Shown piece after piece: positions 42,672 through 51,565 of a DNA stretch of 64,000 bases. Location: the NCBI GenBank assembly GCA_947494305.1, contig CANLUL010000004.1, forward strand, positions 151,635-215,634. The letters are read 5' to 3'. The translations under genes were made by a program, and so were the position numbers. The stretch is from an uncultured Sphingomonadaceae bacterium. Its GTDB lineage: Bacteria; Pseudomonadota; Alphaproteobacteria; Sphingomonadales; Sphingomonadaceae. Position 1 is the first letter of the stretch. The number at the start of each line of letters is the position of its first letter. The notes below the pieces were generated by a model that did no database searches, was not told the DNA's origin, and was given only the letters and a program-made list of their open reading frames with translations.

Positions 42672-44255
42672 CTACGCTGCTTTCTTGGATTTATCTTCAG
42701 AATTCTCTTCGATCCGGGTTGGAACGTCTCGCATACTTTCCAGAGCCGCTGCGCGATCTTCGCTGATCTCTTCAGCGACGATCGTTTCTGCGCCCTCATC
42801 GCCAGACTCATGATATTCAGCGTCTTCGTTGACGTTCCACACATTCCACTTGCGCGTTCCGGCTTCGATATTCTCGACCGTCAGCATAGCGGTCATCATC
42901 GCATGATCCTGGTTATTGTAGCGGTGCATTCCGTTGCGACCGACCATGTGCAGCGTTGGGAAACGTGTTTCCAGGTCATCACGCATGGTTTCGACATTGT
43001 CTTCATAGCTATCGTCGTAAACCGGATAGGCTTTTTCCTGACGCACAACCGCGCCGCCCACTACATCTTCTGGTTTACAAAGGTTCAAGATCGCCATTTC
43101 TTTCTTGGCAAGATCGATCAGCTCTTCATCGGAAGATGCCCAGAGATTGTCATTTTCAAAACAGAAATATTCCAGGCCAACACAGGCGATATTTTCATCC
43201 GGTACCATTTCGGGCGACCAGCTGCGGAAGTTTTGAACCCGCCCCACCTGAACGCGATCATCATGGATATAGATCCAGTTGTCGGGGAACAGGTCTTCAG
43301 ATTTCACCATGATCGCCACGGTTAGGAAATCACGATAGTTCAAGTCCTGCGCTTCCGGCAATGATTGCGGCAGCGGGTGGATTCGGGTTGCCAATTCACG
43401 CATCGGCGCGCTGGAAATGACATGTTTAGCATTGATGACGGTTTCACCATCTTCAGTTGAGGCACTGACACGCCAGTTACCATCGGCATCCTGCGCGAGT
43501 TGCTTGAGACTATGCCCCATCAACACATCATTGCCCTTGGCTTCGACATGCGCTTTTGCGGCGTCCCACATCATACCGGGGCCGAGACGGGGGTAGCGGA
43601 AGGTTTCGAGAAGCGTTTTCACTTCCTGTCCATCATTGGGTTTCTTGTTCAGACCTAGTGAGCGTTTCAATCCATCGGTAACCGCGTTCCAAAGGCTAAG
43701 CCCCTTAATACGCTGCGCCGCCCAATCTGCAGACATTTCGTCGCACGGCATGCCCCAAACCTTCTCGGTATAGGTTTTGAAGAAAATCGAATAGAGCTTG
43801 TAGCCGAACTGATTGACCGTCCAGTCTTCAAAGCTCTTCACGTTCTTATTCGGGAAAACCTTCGCCTTTCCGTAGCTTAACATGCAAAGCGTCGAACGCC
43901 AGATACCCAAATTCCATAGCGCTTCAAACGCGCGCAGCGGATAACTGTAAAATTTGCCTTCGTAGTAGATGCGGCTCATCCGCGGGCGCTGAATAAAGTC
44001 ATCGGGCAGGATCTCGTTCCACAGATCGACCACTTCCTGCGATTTTGAGAAAAAGCGGTGCCCGCCAATATCAAAGCGGAAGCCTTCATATTCCACCGTC
44101 CGGCTAATCCCGCCGACATATTTGGGATCTTTTTCGATCACCGTGACCGAATAGCCTTTTTTGGAAAGCAGATAAGCGGCGGTCAAACCCGCAGGCCCCG
44201 CGCCAATAATCGCTACATCTACCGGAGTTTCAGAGCTGTTTCCCTGCGTCGTCAT
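42672..44255 (-). CDS. FAD-dependent amine-oxidase-type oxidoreductase
   Basis: The 527-residue flavoprotein opens with the Rossmann motif [18 protein letters not shown] and has [20 protein letters not shown], the layout of UDP-galactopyranose mutase and protoporphyrinogen-oxidase relatives. Further family stretches are [19 protein letters not shown] and [16 protein letters not shown] near the FAD-binding C-terminus. A charged tail of about 60 residues follows. I chose ATG 44255 over the TTG at 44285. It is the first gene of an operon with GtrA, a phosphatase-fold transferase and a GT-C protein. A role in making an unusual sugar or polyprenyl product for the envelope is inferred from that company. 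Confidence 0.87.
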   Translation of the reverse strand: MTTQGNSSETPVDVAIIGAGPAGLTAAYLLSKKGYSVTVIEKDPKYVGGISRTVEYEGFRFDIGGHRFFSKSQEVVDLWNEILPDDFIQRPRMSRIYYEGKFYSYPLRAFEALWNLGIWRSTLCMLSYGKAKVFPNKNVKSFEDWTVNQFGYKLYSIFFKTYTEKVWGMPCDEMSADWAAQRIKGLSLWNAVTDGLKRSLGLNKKPNDGQEVKTLLETFRYPRLGPGMMWDAAKAHVEAKGNDVLMGHSLKQLAQDADGNWRVSASTEDGETVINAKHVISSAPMRELATRIHPLPQSLPEAQDLNYRDFLTVAIMVKSEDLFPDNWIYIHDDRVQVGRVQNFRSWSPEMVPDENIACVGLEYFCFENDNLWASSDEELIDLAKKEMAILNLCKPEDVVGGAVVRQEKAYPVYDDSYEDNVETMRDDLETRFPTLHMVGRNGMHRYNNQDHAMMTAMLTVENIEAGTRKWNVWNVNEDAEYHESGDEGAETIVAEEISEDRAAALESMRDVPTRIEENSEDKSKKAA

Positions 44256-44466
44256 AAAGTCCGTTCCCTGCCCAAAAAGCGCCAAAGCGGGCGCGATTCA
44301 TGTTTCAGAAACCGGAGTGAACGAAATTGGTTAGCGATAAGTTAACATGCGCCGTAATTTTGACTGCCGATAATCAATAGATGTTGAAAATCTTGGATTT
44401 TTCCACTAGAATCAGTGTTTCAAAGGCTAGATAGCTTTTGTTAAAACTCGGAGCTTTTTTGTTAGA

Positions 44467-44565
44467 GATTGTGACAATCAGCTGATTTGAAGCCCGTTTA
44501 GCGTTTCAAATCATAGCAGCGACAAATGGCGTGCTTAGCACACCAACCCTTTGTCGTGTTTTTTT
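44467..44565 (+). ncRNA. Candidate structured leader or small RNA upstream of yjhX
   Basis: Three stem-loops follow one another on the plus strand within 100 bases and end in a T-run 22 bases before the yjhX ATG. Such a layout fits a small RNA with its own terminator or an attenuator controlling yjhX. I can see no match to a known riboswitch or T-box. A transcription start is not identifiable with confidence. Confidence 0.4.
44520..44565 (+). terminator. Strong Rho-independent terminator or attenuator before yjhX
   Basis: CGACAAA (44520-44526) pairs with TTTGTCG (44550-44556). Inside it TGG pairs with CCA and GTGC with GCAC around a TTA loop, with one internal mismatch and a bulge. Seven Ts follow at 44559-44565. 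The yjhX start codon is 22 bases downstream, and no plus-strand gene lies upstream. Confidence 0.8.
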
Positions 44566-44587
44566 GATTCAGTTTCCGAGTAGAACA

Positions 44588-44845
44588 ATGAATATTTCAA
44601 AAGCCGAGCAGCGCGTGCTTCACTCGCTCGCTCAAGGCGGTCATATCCGCCACAAACGTAACAAAAACAGCAAAATTGACGAAGTCATGTGTGTCACTCG
44701 CGACGGGCACATCCTGTCTGATTGTACACTGGAGGTTTTCGCAAGGCTCAAGCGCAGGCGTTTGATCAAATCCAGAAACGGCAATCCTTACCAAATCTCC
44801 TTTCTAGGAAGACGGTCTGTTCGTTCGCAACTGGATAATAGATAA
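44588..44845 (+). CDS. yjhX: YjhX/UPF0386-family protein
   Basis: The 85-residue basic protein matches the UPF0386 family over its length: NISKAEQRVLHSLAQGG, then HIRHKRN, DGHILSDCTLEVFARLKRR and the closing SRNGNPYQISFLG. Its sequence resembles a winged-helix DNA-binding unit. In E. coli, YjhX is described as the toxin of the YjhX-YjhQ pair; here no acetyltransferase-type antitoxin gene is adjacent, so a toxin role should not be assumed. I chose ATG 44588, which gives the family N-terminus, over the upstream start at 44531 that lies inside the terminator hairpin. Expression is likely governed by that hairpin. Confidence 0.88.
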   Translation: MNISKAEQRVLHSLAQGGHIRHKRNKNSKIDEVMCVTRDGHILSDCTLEVFARLKRRRLIKSRNGNPYQISFLGRRSVRSQLDNR

Positions 44846-44873
44846 ACCGCTTTCAGGCCTGGCAAGTCGAGGG

Positions 44874-46217
44874 TTAGTCAATCACTTCACTTGTCAGGTC
44901 TTGAGGCAACATAGGCTCACTCAACAACCGCTCCATCGCCTTCCAGCGCCATACAGGGGCATCGCCTTGGGCTTCTATCCATTCGCGGACCATGTTGAGA
45001 CCGAGGCCATAGTTGATCACATAGCTGCGATACTGGTCATTAAATGACAGTGATTGCTCCGCTCGTTCGCGGCCAACGAGTTGGTATTTCATCATATCCG
45101 CGACCGCTTGTTCGCGGGAAATCTCTTTGTCGAGATACTTCTGAGCAATGGTCATTCGTGCGCCGCTGAGCGCCTGTTTCGCAATTTGCAGCGCCCAGAA
45201 AGCTCCAGCTGTATCGGGGTCAAGCCCGGCCAGCGGGTAAAGCACATCGCGCTCATATTCGAGCCGTTTGACGCCGGGGAATGCCAGTTCAATGCCGTAG
45301 TTCGCGCTACCCTCCGCGATCAGCGACTGCGGTGAATAAAGCGGGTAGATGGAAAATTCCTGCCAACCGCGAGTATTGGTCAGGTTCCGCTCGAGCAGCA
45401 TATTATAGACATGATGCCCCGGGTAACCCTCATGACAGCCCAGGTCGACCGCGCGCGAAATCTTTATTGGCAGATCTGTGTTGATCTGGATCAGGCTCTG
45501 ATAATTGCCCTGATAATAATTATACCCGCTCCAGCTTTTGTCGGTCACAAATTCCATTTTGAAATTTTCGCTCTCCGGCAGGTCAAAATATTGCGTCGTG
45601 CGTTTTTTGCACTCAGCAATCGCTGTATCAAATACGTTCCGAAGCTTGTCCTTTGGAATGACATATTGGTTTTCAAAGGCATCCACCCGCGCGCTTAGCG
45701 ATCCGTCACCAGGCACCAGTTTTTCAATTTCTTCGAGGATTGGATCAAATTCGGATAGCGGCCGAATCTTTGGCGTTACACCGAACAAACCCTTGGCTTC
45801 CTCTACAAAAGGAAGCTCCTCTCCAGAAATCATGGCATGACGGGTATGCGCTGCTTCCAATTGTGCGGAGAGGAAGCGCTTGCGCAACCCCAAGTCCTCA
45901 GAATCGACTGTTAAAGAGGCATCCAAGCGTTCCATAAGCCGAACAATATCGTTGCCCAGATCGACCATATCTCGCGGGTCGTTTTTCGCGGCCTGTGCCC
46001 ATTCTAATGGGCCGTAATAGGCGTCTACATAGCCAGATTCTTTCTCACCCATAGCCAGGGTGAGTTTGATATAATCCTCAGCAATAGCATTGAGCGTTAG
46101 TTCGGCGGATGATTTTGGAGCGGCGACTGTGGATGCTTTTACATCTGATATCGCTGACTGAGGCGACATGCATGCCGAAACCAGTATGATAGCAGCGATG
46201 GCGGAAAACTTTTTCAA
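44874..46217 (-). CDS. DUF885-like lipoprotein, probable metallopeptidase
   Basis: The 447-residue protein has a lipoprotein signal (LVSAC, cysteine at residue 16). It carries the DUF885-type motif LGCHEGYPGHHVYN and, about 40 residues later, LIAEGSANYG, where a second glutamate fits a zinc ligand. This arrangement resembles the HExxH-plus-E metallopeptidases, but the first motif here is H-E-x(4)-H-H rather than H-E-x-x-H. It should be anchored to the outer or inner membrane facing the periplasm. Its stop is near the yjhX stop (convergent). The start overlaps the nhaA stop by four bases, so the two are probably co-transcribed. Confidence 0.78.
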   Translation of the reverse strand: MKKFSAIAAIILVSACMSPQSAISDVKASTVAAPKSSAELTLNAIAEDYIKLTLAMGEKESGYVDAYYGPLEWAQAAKNDPRDMVDLGNDIVRLMERLDASLTVDSEDLGLRKRFLSAQLEAAHTRHAMISGEELPFVEEAKGLFGVTPKIRPLSEFDPILEEIEKLVPGDGSLSARVDAFENQYVIPKDKLRNVFDTAIAECKKRTTQYFDLPESENFKMEFVTDKSWSGYNYYQGNYQSLIQINTDLPIKISRAVDLGCHEGYPGHHVYNMLLERNLTNTRGWQEFSIYPLYSPQSLIAEGSANYGIELAFPGVKRLEYERDVLYPLAGLDPDTAGAFWALQIAKQALSGARMTIAQKYLDKEISREQAVADMMKYQLVGRERAEQSLSFNDQYRSYVINYGLGLNMVREWIEAQGDAPVWRWKAMERLLSEPMLPQDLTSEVID

Positions 46218-47464
46218 GCCGCTTCTGCCACTGTATCTGCGGCTTCATCCTCATCATCCTTCTTGGCCTGCGGTGCAAAACGTAAGATGCAGTAACCAAC
46301 GACCGCTGACAGGAACGAGCCCATCAACACACCGATTTTCGCCTCTTCAATCAGCAGTTCGTTGCCAGGAAAAGCCAGCGCACCGATAAACAGGCTCATC
46401 GTGAAGCCGATACCGCACAGGGTGGCTACGCCATAAACCTGAAGCCAGCTCGCTCCGCCCAGTCGGCCAGCAAATCCGGTTTTAACCGCCAGCCAGACGC
46501 TGGCAAAAATGCCAACTTGTTTGCCGAAGAAAAGACCGGCAGCGATACCCAACGGCAGGGGTGCGAATATCTGGTCCATGCCCATGCCTTCAAGAGATAC
46601 ACCCGCATTGGCAAAGCCAAAAATCGGGATGATTAGGAACGCACTCCACGGTGCGATGCCATGTTCCATGATATGCAGCGGAGAGTTCTCCGCATCAGGA
46701 GAAGTCGGGGTAATCACGATCGGTATGCAAAGGGCCGCCAACACGCCCGCTATCGTAGCATGCACACCGGACATCAAAACCGCGTACCAAAGAATGATCG
46801 ACAATATGATATAAGGCCAAAGCTTCAGCACACCGTTGCGGTTTAACGTGTACATTATCGCCAGTATTACGGCGCTAGCCAACAAGGCTGCACCATTAAT
46901 TTCTGCCGTATAGACCAGCGCGATAATCGCGACGGCGCCCATGTCATCGACGATCGCAACGGTAACCAGAAACAACTTGAGCGAAGCTGGTGCCCGCGAT
47001 CCAAGCAGTGCCAACACGCCAATTGCGAACGCAATGTCCGTTGCCGCTGGAATAGCCCAGCCGTTATACAGTTCCGGCGTATCTTTCACGATGAACAAGT
47101 AAATAAGCGCTGGTACGACCATACCAGCCGCAGCGGCCAGAACAGGCAATCTGCGCCGATCCCAGGTATTTAATCGCCCATCTACAAATTCGCGCTTAAT
47201 CTCTAGGCCGACCAGAAAGAAGAAGATCGCCATCAGACCATCATTAATCCACAAATGCGGCGTCATCGGGCCCAGTTTTTTGGACAGCGTAGGTCCTTCC
47301 AACTCATGCAGGAAGTGATGATACATCTCATAGAGCGGGCTATTGGCAACAATCATCGCCAAGGCTGCTGCGACCATCAACAATATACCGCCCGCTGCTT
47401 CGCTTTCCAGGAATTCACGAAGAGCTGAATCTGTTCCTTTACGCTGTGATTTTTCGTCAGCCAT
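46214..47464 (-). CDS. nhaA: Na+/H+ antiporter NhaA
   Basis: This 416-residue 12-helix antiporter exchanges sodium for protons across the inner membrane and supports pH and salt balance. Family landmarks are FFFLVGLEIKREFVDG, PAATDIAFAIGVLALLGSR with the transport-site region, and VTVAIVDDMGAVAIIAL, which carries the paired aspartates needed for ion binding. The C-terminus has an extra acidic tail (DDEDEAADTVAEAA). The start is ATG 47464. It is followed by the DUF885-like lipoprotein gene with a four-base overlap. Confidence 0.96.
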   Translation of the reverse strand: MADEKSQRKGTDSALREFLESEAAGGILLMVAAALAMIVANSPLYEMYHHFLHELEGPTLSKKLGPMTPHLWINDGLMAIFFFLVGLEIKREFVDGRLNTWDRRRLPVLAAAAGMVVPALIYLFIVKDTPELYNGWAIPAATDIAFAIGVLALLGSRAPASLKLFLVTVAIVDDMGAVAIIALVYTAEINGAALLASAVILAIMYTLNRNGVLKLWPYIILSIILWYAVLMSGVHATIAGVLAALCIPIVITPTSPDAENSPLHIMEHGIAPWSAFLIIPIFGFANAGVSLEGMGMDQIFAPLPLGIAAGLFFGKQVGIFASVWLAVKTGFAGRLGGASWLQVYGVATLCGIGFTMSLFIGALAFPGNELLIEEAKIGVLMGSFLSAVVGYCILRFAPQAKKDDEDEAADTVAEAA

Positions 47465-47550
47465 GAATCGCCTTTTGGATGGGGTTTAACTTGCCAGTCT
47501 CATGCGCAGACGCACATGTAAAATCAAGACTTGTATAGCCGCTTCAATCA

Positions 47551-48552
47551 TTAAGCGGCCAAAGAATCCCGAACTTCCGCGGCCAATGTATAGGATTTTT
47601 CACGTGCACTCTGGTCAAATATCGAACCAGAGATGATCAATTCATCCGCACCGGTTCGCGCAACAAATGCCTCCACACCGGATTTTATCGTGTCCGTTGT
47701 CCCAACAGCGCTACCCTGCATGATCCCAGCTAGCATCTGCTGCGCCTGTGGCGGCAGGCTCTGTCGATAGCCCTCAACCGGCGGTTGCATTTTACCGGGG
47801 TTACCAGTGCGCAGTGCCACGAAACTCTGAATCATTGAGCTGGACAAATATTCCGCTTCCTCATCCGTGTCAGCGGCAAAAATATTAAAACCGCACATGA
47901 CATAGGGTTCTGCCAGCTGGTTCGATGGTTTAAAATCCCGGCGATAGATTTCGAGCGCCTGATCAAGCATTTGCGGCGCAAAATGCGATGCGAAGGCATA
48001 AGGAAGACCCAGAGCCGCAGCCAACTGTGCCCCAAACAAGCTGCTGCCGAGAATGTAGAGAGGCACTTTCGACCCCTGCCCCGGTGTCGCCTGAATGGGA
48101 AGCTGCTCATCGCCCTCCAGCAGGGCTTGCAACTCGACCACATCACGGGGGAACTCATTCGCATCGGTGTTGAGATTGCGCCGCAAAGCCATCGCCATAC
48201 GCTGATCCGAACCTGGTGCCCGGCCAAGACCCAAGTCCACGCGGCCAGGAAACAATGCTTCCAAAGTGCCAAACTGCTCGGCAATCACAATCGGTGAATG
48301 ATTGGGCAACATAATCCCGCCAGCGCCAATGCGAATGGTTTTGGTTCCATGGCCGATATGCGAGAGCGCGACCGAAGTGGCGGCACTCGCGATACCTTCC
48401 ATCCCATGATGTTCAGCCATCCAGAAACGTTCGTAGCCCAGTGCTTCGGCATGTTGAGCCAATGATAGCGAGCGATCCAGTGCGGTCCTGACATTGCTGC
48501 CTTGCGGAACGGGCGACAGATCCAGAATGGAAAATTTCACCGATTTGGTCAT
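47551..48552 (-). CDS. Luciferase-like (LLM) flavin-dependent oxidoreductase
   Basis: The 333-residue protein is a bacterial-luciferase-fold monooxygenase of the MsnO8 type. It has FSILDLSPVPQGS at the N-terminus, YERFWMAEHHGMEGIAS, GGIMLPNHSPIVIAEQFGTL and PGRVDLGLGRAPGSD, all typical of that group. Such enzymes use reduced flavin from a partner reductase. The start overlaps the upstream gspN stop by four bases (ATGA). It is the last of three co-oriented genes (50032-47551). The substrate is unknown. Confidence 0.93.
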   Translation of the reverse strand: MTKSVKFSILDLSPVPQGSNVRTALDRSLSLAQHAEALGYERFWMAEHHGMEGIASAATSVALSHIGHGTKTIRIGAGGIMLPNHSPIVIAEQFGTLEALFPGRVDLGLGRAPGSDQRMAMALRRNLNTDANEFPRDVVELQALLEGDEQLPIQATPGQGSKVPLYILGSSLFGAQLAAALGLPYAFASHFAPQMLDQALEIYRRDFKPSNQLAEPYVMCGFNIFAADTDEEAEYLSSSMIQSFVALRTGNPGKMQPPVEGYRQSLPPQAQQMLAGIMQGSAVGTTDTIKSGVEAFVARTGADELIISGSIFDQSAREKSYTLAAEVRDSLAA

Positions 48553-49280
48553 TGATTAAGCCCCTGCCCCAAATGTCCGTTCATTTTTATTGCATATCCA
48601 TCTGGTGTTTTTCGAAATCCCAAACTGGGTAGCAATAATGTCCATGCCGCATTGCCACCTGACAACGCAAGCCGCGCTGAATAACGGCCGTCACCTTCCA
48701 GCTTAAGCGTCAATTTCTCCATACCGGACCCACTTGCCATCGGAAGCACTAGGACGCCATCCTGACACTCTGCATTCCCAAGCAAACCCCGCTGCAAATC
48801 GAGGCCCGGTATGTTCGCATCGAGTGACATCCTGACCTGGCCACTTGCGTTTGTGCAGCGGCCTTGCACAAAATTTGCACTGAACCCGCTCAGTTCAATA
48901 TTTGATGCCGGTAAAGGTGCCAACTGTCTACCAACCGGTATTCTGGCATTGGCATCGGCGACTAGAAAACCTTCGCCCGCACGGCCCAAAGTAGCATTTA
49001 AACTGCCACCAGCCGCGTTTTCAGGGCGTTCAACATCCAATATCAAGTCGCCCGCAAATAGCGGCCAGAATTGCATGCCAGCATCTAGGCTTCCCAGTTT
49101 GACGGGACCCAATTGCGCACTTTCAATATGACCGTCCCAGACGCTCCCCGAAATCTGTTTGGCGGAGAAAGAATTTTCCTCCAATACGGCCATGGAAACA
49201 ACCAGCCGCATCGGCATGAAAAACAGCATTGCCGCCGCTATCCCAAAGAAAATCAGGGTGAAGAAAACAAAGCGCTTCAT
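48549..49280 (-). CDS. gspN: Type II secretion system protein N (GspN-like)
   Basis: This 243-residue protein has one N-terminal membrane anchor followed by a beta-rich periplasmic domain. The stretch ISGSVWDGHIESAQLGPVKLGSL is the T2SSN signature. GspN is an accessory inner-membrane component of type II secretion. No other gsp gene is in the window, so this one is an orphan here; it may act with a system encoded elsewhere or in lipid or envelope homeostasis. The start ATG 49280 overlaps the stop of the thioredoxin-fold gene. Confidence 0.8.
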   Translation of the reverse strand: MKRFVFFTLIFFGIAAAMLFFMPMRLVVSMAVLEENSFSAKQISGSVWDGHIESAQLGPVKLGSLDAGMQFWPLFAGDLILDVERPENAAGGSLNATLGRAGEGFLVADANARIPVGRQLAPLPASNIELSGFSANFVQGRCTNASGQVRMSLDANIPGLDLQRGLLGNAECQDGVLVLPMASGSGMEKLTLKLEGDGRYSARLALSGGNAAWTLLLPSLGFRKTPDGYAIKMNGHLGQGLNQ

Positions 49281-50032
49281 TACTTCTCCGGTTCAAAATT
49301 GGCAAAATAGTCGAAAATCTCTTCTTCGCTGCGGCTTGCCGCGTTCCGCCATGTCGGCGCGCTGTCCGGATTAAGCAGTTTTCCATCGGGGGACAGCACC
49401 AGCACGGTTGGCGTGCCCTTTATCTCTTCAATGCCGAAACGTTGAGCGATATCGATATTTTTATCTCGAAAGCCAACATCGACATAGACCGTTTCATATT
49501 TCATGCTCACCATCTTGGCGAGGCGCGGTGTTTCAAGCCAGCCCGCAAAACCGCGGCTGTCATGACACCAGTTAGCGCCCATCACCAGAATAACCCGTTT
49601 ACCAAATGCCTTTGCACGTGAAAGCGCCATGCTAACATTAACCTTTGGATCGCTATTCTCTTTTAAACCATATGGCTTCGCTTCGGGATGATCGTTCTCT
49701 TCGGTCGGTTCAAATACTCCTGACGAAACTGACGCCATCGCATCCCAGGATGTATCATCGATGGTTACTGTTACACCTTCCGCATTGGCAATATGTTGAA
49801 ACTTGATCACACATTGATAAGCGGCGTCGGGAGCGCCTTTGACAAGCAGTTCTCTTCCAGAAGCAGCGCTGGCTTTGAACGAGTATATGTCCCCACCCTT
49901 ATCACCGATTTGAAAACTGCATGCATTGCTATCCACTCCGGTAACGTTGGCGGTCAAAGGCCCTGTTTCTTCGCCTTTTACAGCGGAACAAGCTAGTAGC
50001 GGTATGGCGAGCAACAGAAGTGGGTATTTCAT
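49280..50032 (-). CDS. Thioredoxin-fold lipoprotein with a single active-site cysteine
   Basis: The 250-residue protein carries a lipobox (LLAC, cysteine at residue 14), so it is anchored outside the cytoplasm. The C-terminal half is thioredoxin-like with ILVMGANWCHDSRGFAGWL (Cys156) and the cis-proline loop GTPTVLVLSPDGKLL. The active site is C-H-D-S, not C-x-x-C, so ordinary disulfide exchange is replaced by a monothiol arrangement. The N-terminal 130 residues are of unknown function. I chose ATG 50032, which gives a proper signal peptide, over the upstream start at 50086. It heads the operon with gspN and the LLM oxidoreductase. Confidence 0.82.
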   Translation of the reverse strand: MKYPLLLLAIPLLACSAVKGEETGPLTANVTGVDSNACSFQIGDKGGDIYSFKASAASGRELLVKGAPDAAYQCVIKFQHIANAEGVTVTIDDTSWDAMASVSSGVFEPTEENDHPEAKPYGLKENSDPKVNVSMALSRAKAFGKRVILVMGANWCHDSRGFAGWLETPRLAKMVSMKYETVYVDVGFRDKNIDIAQRFGIEEIKGTPTVLVLSPDGKLLNPDSAPTWRNAASRSEEEIFDYFANFEPEK

Positions 50033-50042
50033 GCCATCGCTA

Positions 50043-50969
50043 TTACACCTGAAGTGGCGTGAGGGAACAGGCTTTTGTGAGACCAAGTCCGCGTTTCATT
50101 CCCGGATAAGATCGGACGGTCGCCGCAGCCACGGCCAGTTCCAAGCGCACGGTGCGGCCGAAACTTTCTTCAAGACTGTCACCTAGTTCAAATGCATGAT
50201 CCGATTGGCTGGCTATAGCTTGACCAAAGTCAAAGCCAGTCTTGATGTCACCATCAACCTGGCCGGCCAACATTTGGTTGATCAATTCCCGATCAACCCC
50301 ATCCATCAATCCCCCTTGTGCTGCGGTCACTGCACATGGCCCGCAATCCTCAACTAGTGTCGCACCGATCCTGGCGGCCAATAGCAATTCCGCCGAAGCC
50401 TGATGACGGTGATTGGTGACTGGCATGAAATGTTTGAGTTTTTCCATCACATGGCCGGGTGCTGTTGCCATTTCGTGCATATATTCGCTTTCTCCAGGAC
50501 TCATTTGATCCACAACTTTTAAGAAAGCCCAGTCTGGAATCCCGGCAGGCGCAACGCGCTGGCGGACAAACAATATTCCAAGCGCAACAAAAACCAAAAG
50601 CGGCGGCCCGAGTACACCCGGCGCATCAGCCACAAACGCTTCTGGCGTACAAATACCGACTGAAACTTCGTAAATGTGCAAGACCCCATGCAGTGCCAGC
50701 CACAGAGAGCCGGTGAAAGCAGCGAGCCAGCGCATATGGATGTTGGCACTGGCGTAAAGCAGGATGATCCCGCAGGCTGCATATGCAATTCCAATATCGC
50801 GGATGAAATGTTTGTTGGGTGGTCCGGTCGCAACGACGGTCGGGAGCGCAGTATACCAATCAAGCGGCCATAGGATCATGAACGCCCCAAACAAAAGAAC
50901 AAACAGCCCCACCGCAAGAACAAGAACCTGTGCGAGACGATCGAGCCAATCTGGTTTTCCGGTGAGCAT
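50043..50969 (-). CDS. Four-helix membrane protein fused to an AhpD-like domain
   Basis: This 308-residue protein starts at ATG 50969 with an AAAGGGAAAA site. The first 140 residues hold four hydrophobic segments. The last 130 (ASAELLLAARIGATLVEDCG then PCAVTAAQGG) resemble the helical carboxymuconolactone-decarboxylase/AhpD fold, including a C-G-P-C pair at residues 209-212 where AhpD has C-x-x-C. AhpD-type proteins are thiol peroxidases or disulfide reductants. Such a fusion is unusual and suggests membrane-anchored redox chemistry. It is divergent from an Rrf2 regulator across an inverted repeat (51001-51027). Confidence 0.72.
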   Translation of the reverse strand: MLTGKPDWLDRLAQVLVLAVGLFVLLFGAFMILWPLDWYTALPTVVATGPPNKHFIRDIGIAYAACGIILLYASANIHMRWLAAFTGSLWLALHGVLHIYEVSVGICTPEAFVADAPGVLGPPLLVFVALGILFVRQRVAPAGIPDWAFLKVVDQMSPGESEYMHEMATAPGHVMEKLKHFMPVTNHRHQASAELLLAARIGATLVEDCGPCAVTAAQGGLMDGVDRELINQMLAGQVDGDIKTGFDFGQAIASQSDHAFELGDSLEESFGRTVRLELAVAAATVRSYPGMKRGLGLTKACSLTPLQV

Positions 50970-51000
50970 TGTTTTCCCTTTCGCGAGTCGCAATAATGTG

Positions 51001-51027
51001 TTATTCGGACATTTATTATCTGAATAA
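51001..51027. promoter_or_regulatory. Candidate Rrf2 operator (inverted repeat)
   Basis: TTATTCGGA and TCTGAATAA form an inverted repeat (8 of 9 positions) with nine bases between them, in the gap between the divergent membrane/AhpD-like and Rrf2 genes. Long AT-rich dyads of this size are typical Rrf2-family sites. Control of both genes by the Rrf2 protein is inference. Confidence 0.55.
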
Positions 51028-51043
51028 AGATGAGAGTCAACTG

Positions 51044-51553
51044 TTGCAGATTTCAAAAGGTGTAGAATGGGCCGCGCATGCGGCATCACTGATGATCGGT
51101 TTACCAGAGGGTCACGGGTTAAAGGCCGAAGCACTCGCCCGATATCATGAGGTGCCAATTGCATATATGGCCAAACAGTTACAGGCGCTCAGCAAGGCCG
51201 GGATTGTGCAAACATCGCGCGGCAAACATGGCGGATATAAACTGGCCAAGCTGGCGACAGAGATTTCCTTATGGGATATTACTGCTGCAATTGAGGGCAG
51301 CAAGCCTGCCTTTCGTTGCACCGAAATCCGGCAAAATGGACCTTGTGGCTTGAAGCGTAAGGACTGCAAAAGCCCGTGTCAGATAGCTGCGGCTTTCGGC
51401 GTTGCAGAGAGAGCTTTTCGGGACAGTTTGCAAGACATCACGCTAGCGGATTTGGGTGCACAGGTGATGCAGGATTCCAGTAATGAACATTTGTTGGAAA
51501 TCATCGGATGGTTGCAGGAAGAGGCAGTGCCATTGGGAAGAGCCAATAGTTAA
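51044..51553 (+). CDS. Rrf2-family transcriptional regulator with a four-cysteine cluster
   Basis: The 169-residue regulator starts at TTG 51044, giving the canonical Rrf2 N-terminus MQISKGVEWAAHAASL; GAGAG lies seven bases upstream. Earlier ATGs at 50969 and 50996 would put the coding region over the inverted repeat. A winged helix (YMAKQLQALSKAGIVQTSRG then KHGGYKLAK) is followed by Cys92, Cys101, Cys108 and Cys112. That spacing suggests an iron-sulfur cluster or thiol switch, as in IscR and NsrR, although those usually have three cysteines. It likely senses redox, nitric oxide or iron state and controls the adjacent membrane/AhpD-like gene. Confidence 0.9.
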   Translation: MQISKGVEWAAHAASLMIGLPEGHGLKAEALARYHEVPIAYMAKQLQALSKAGIVQTSRGKHGGYKLAKLATEISLWDITAAIEGSKPAFRCTEIRQNGPCGLKRKDCKSPCQIAAAFGVAERAFRDSLQDITLADLGAQVMQDSSNEHLLEIIGWLQEEAVPLGRANS

Positions 51554-51565
51554 TCGAGCTTCCAT

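Larger units (their letters stand above)
44256..44587. other. Gene-free 332-base region with tandem stem-loops
   Basis: No protein gene is supported here. The left part holds the promoter side of the minus operon that starts at 44255. The right part on the plus strand contains a series of inverted repeats: a weak AAAGGCTA/TAGCTTTT repeat (44422-44439), GATTGTGACAATC (44467-44479), GATTTGAA/TTCAAATC with a 13-base loop (44484-44512), and a terminator hairpin (44520-44565). These precede the yjhX start at 44588. No plus-strand gene lies upstream for them to terminate, so they probably belong to a leader or a small RNA. Confidence 0.7.
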
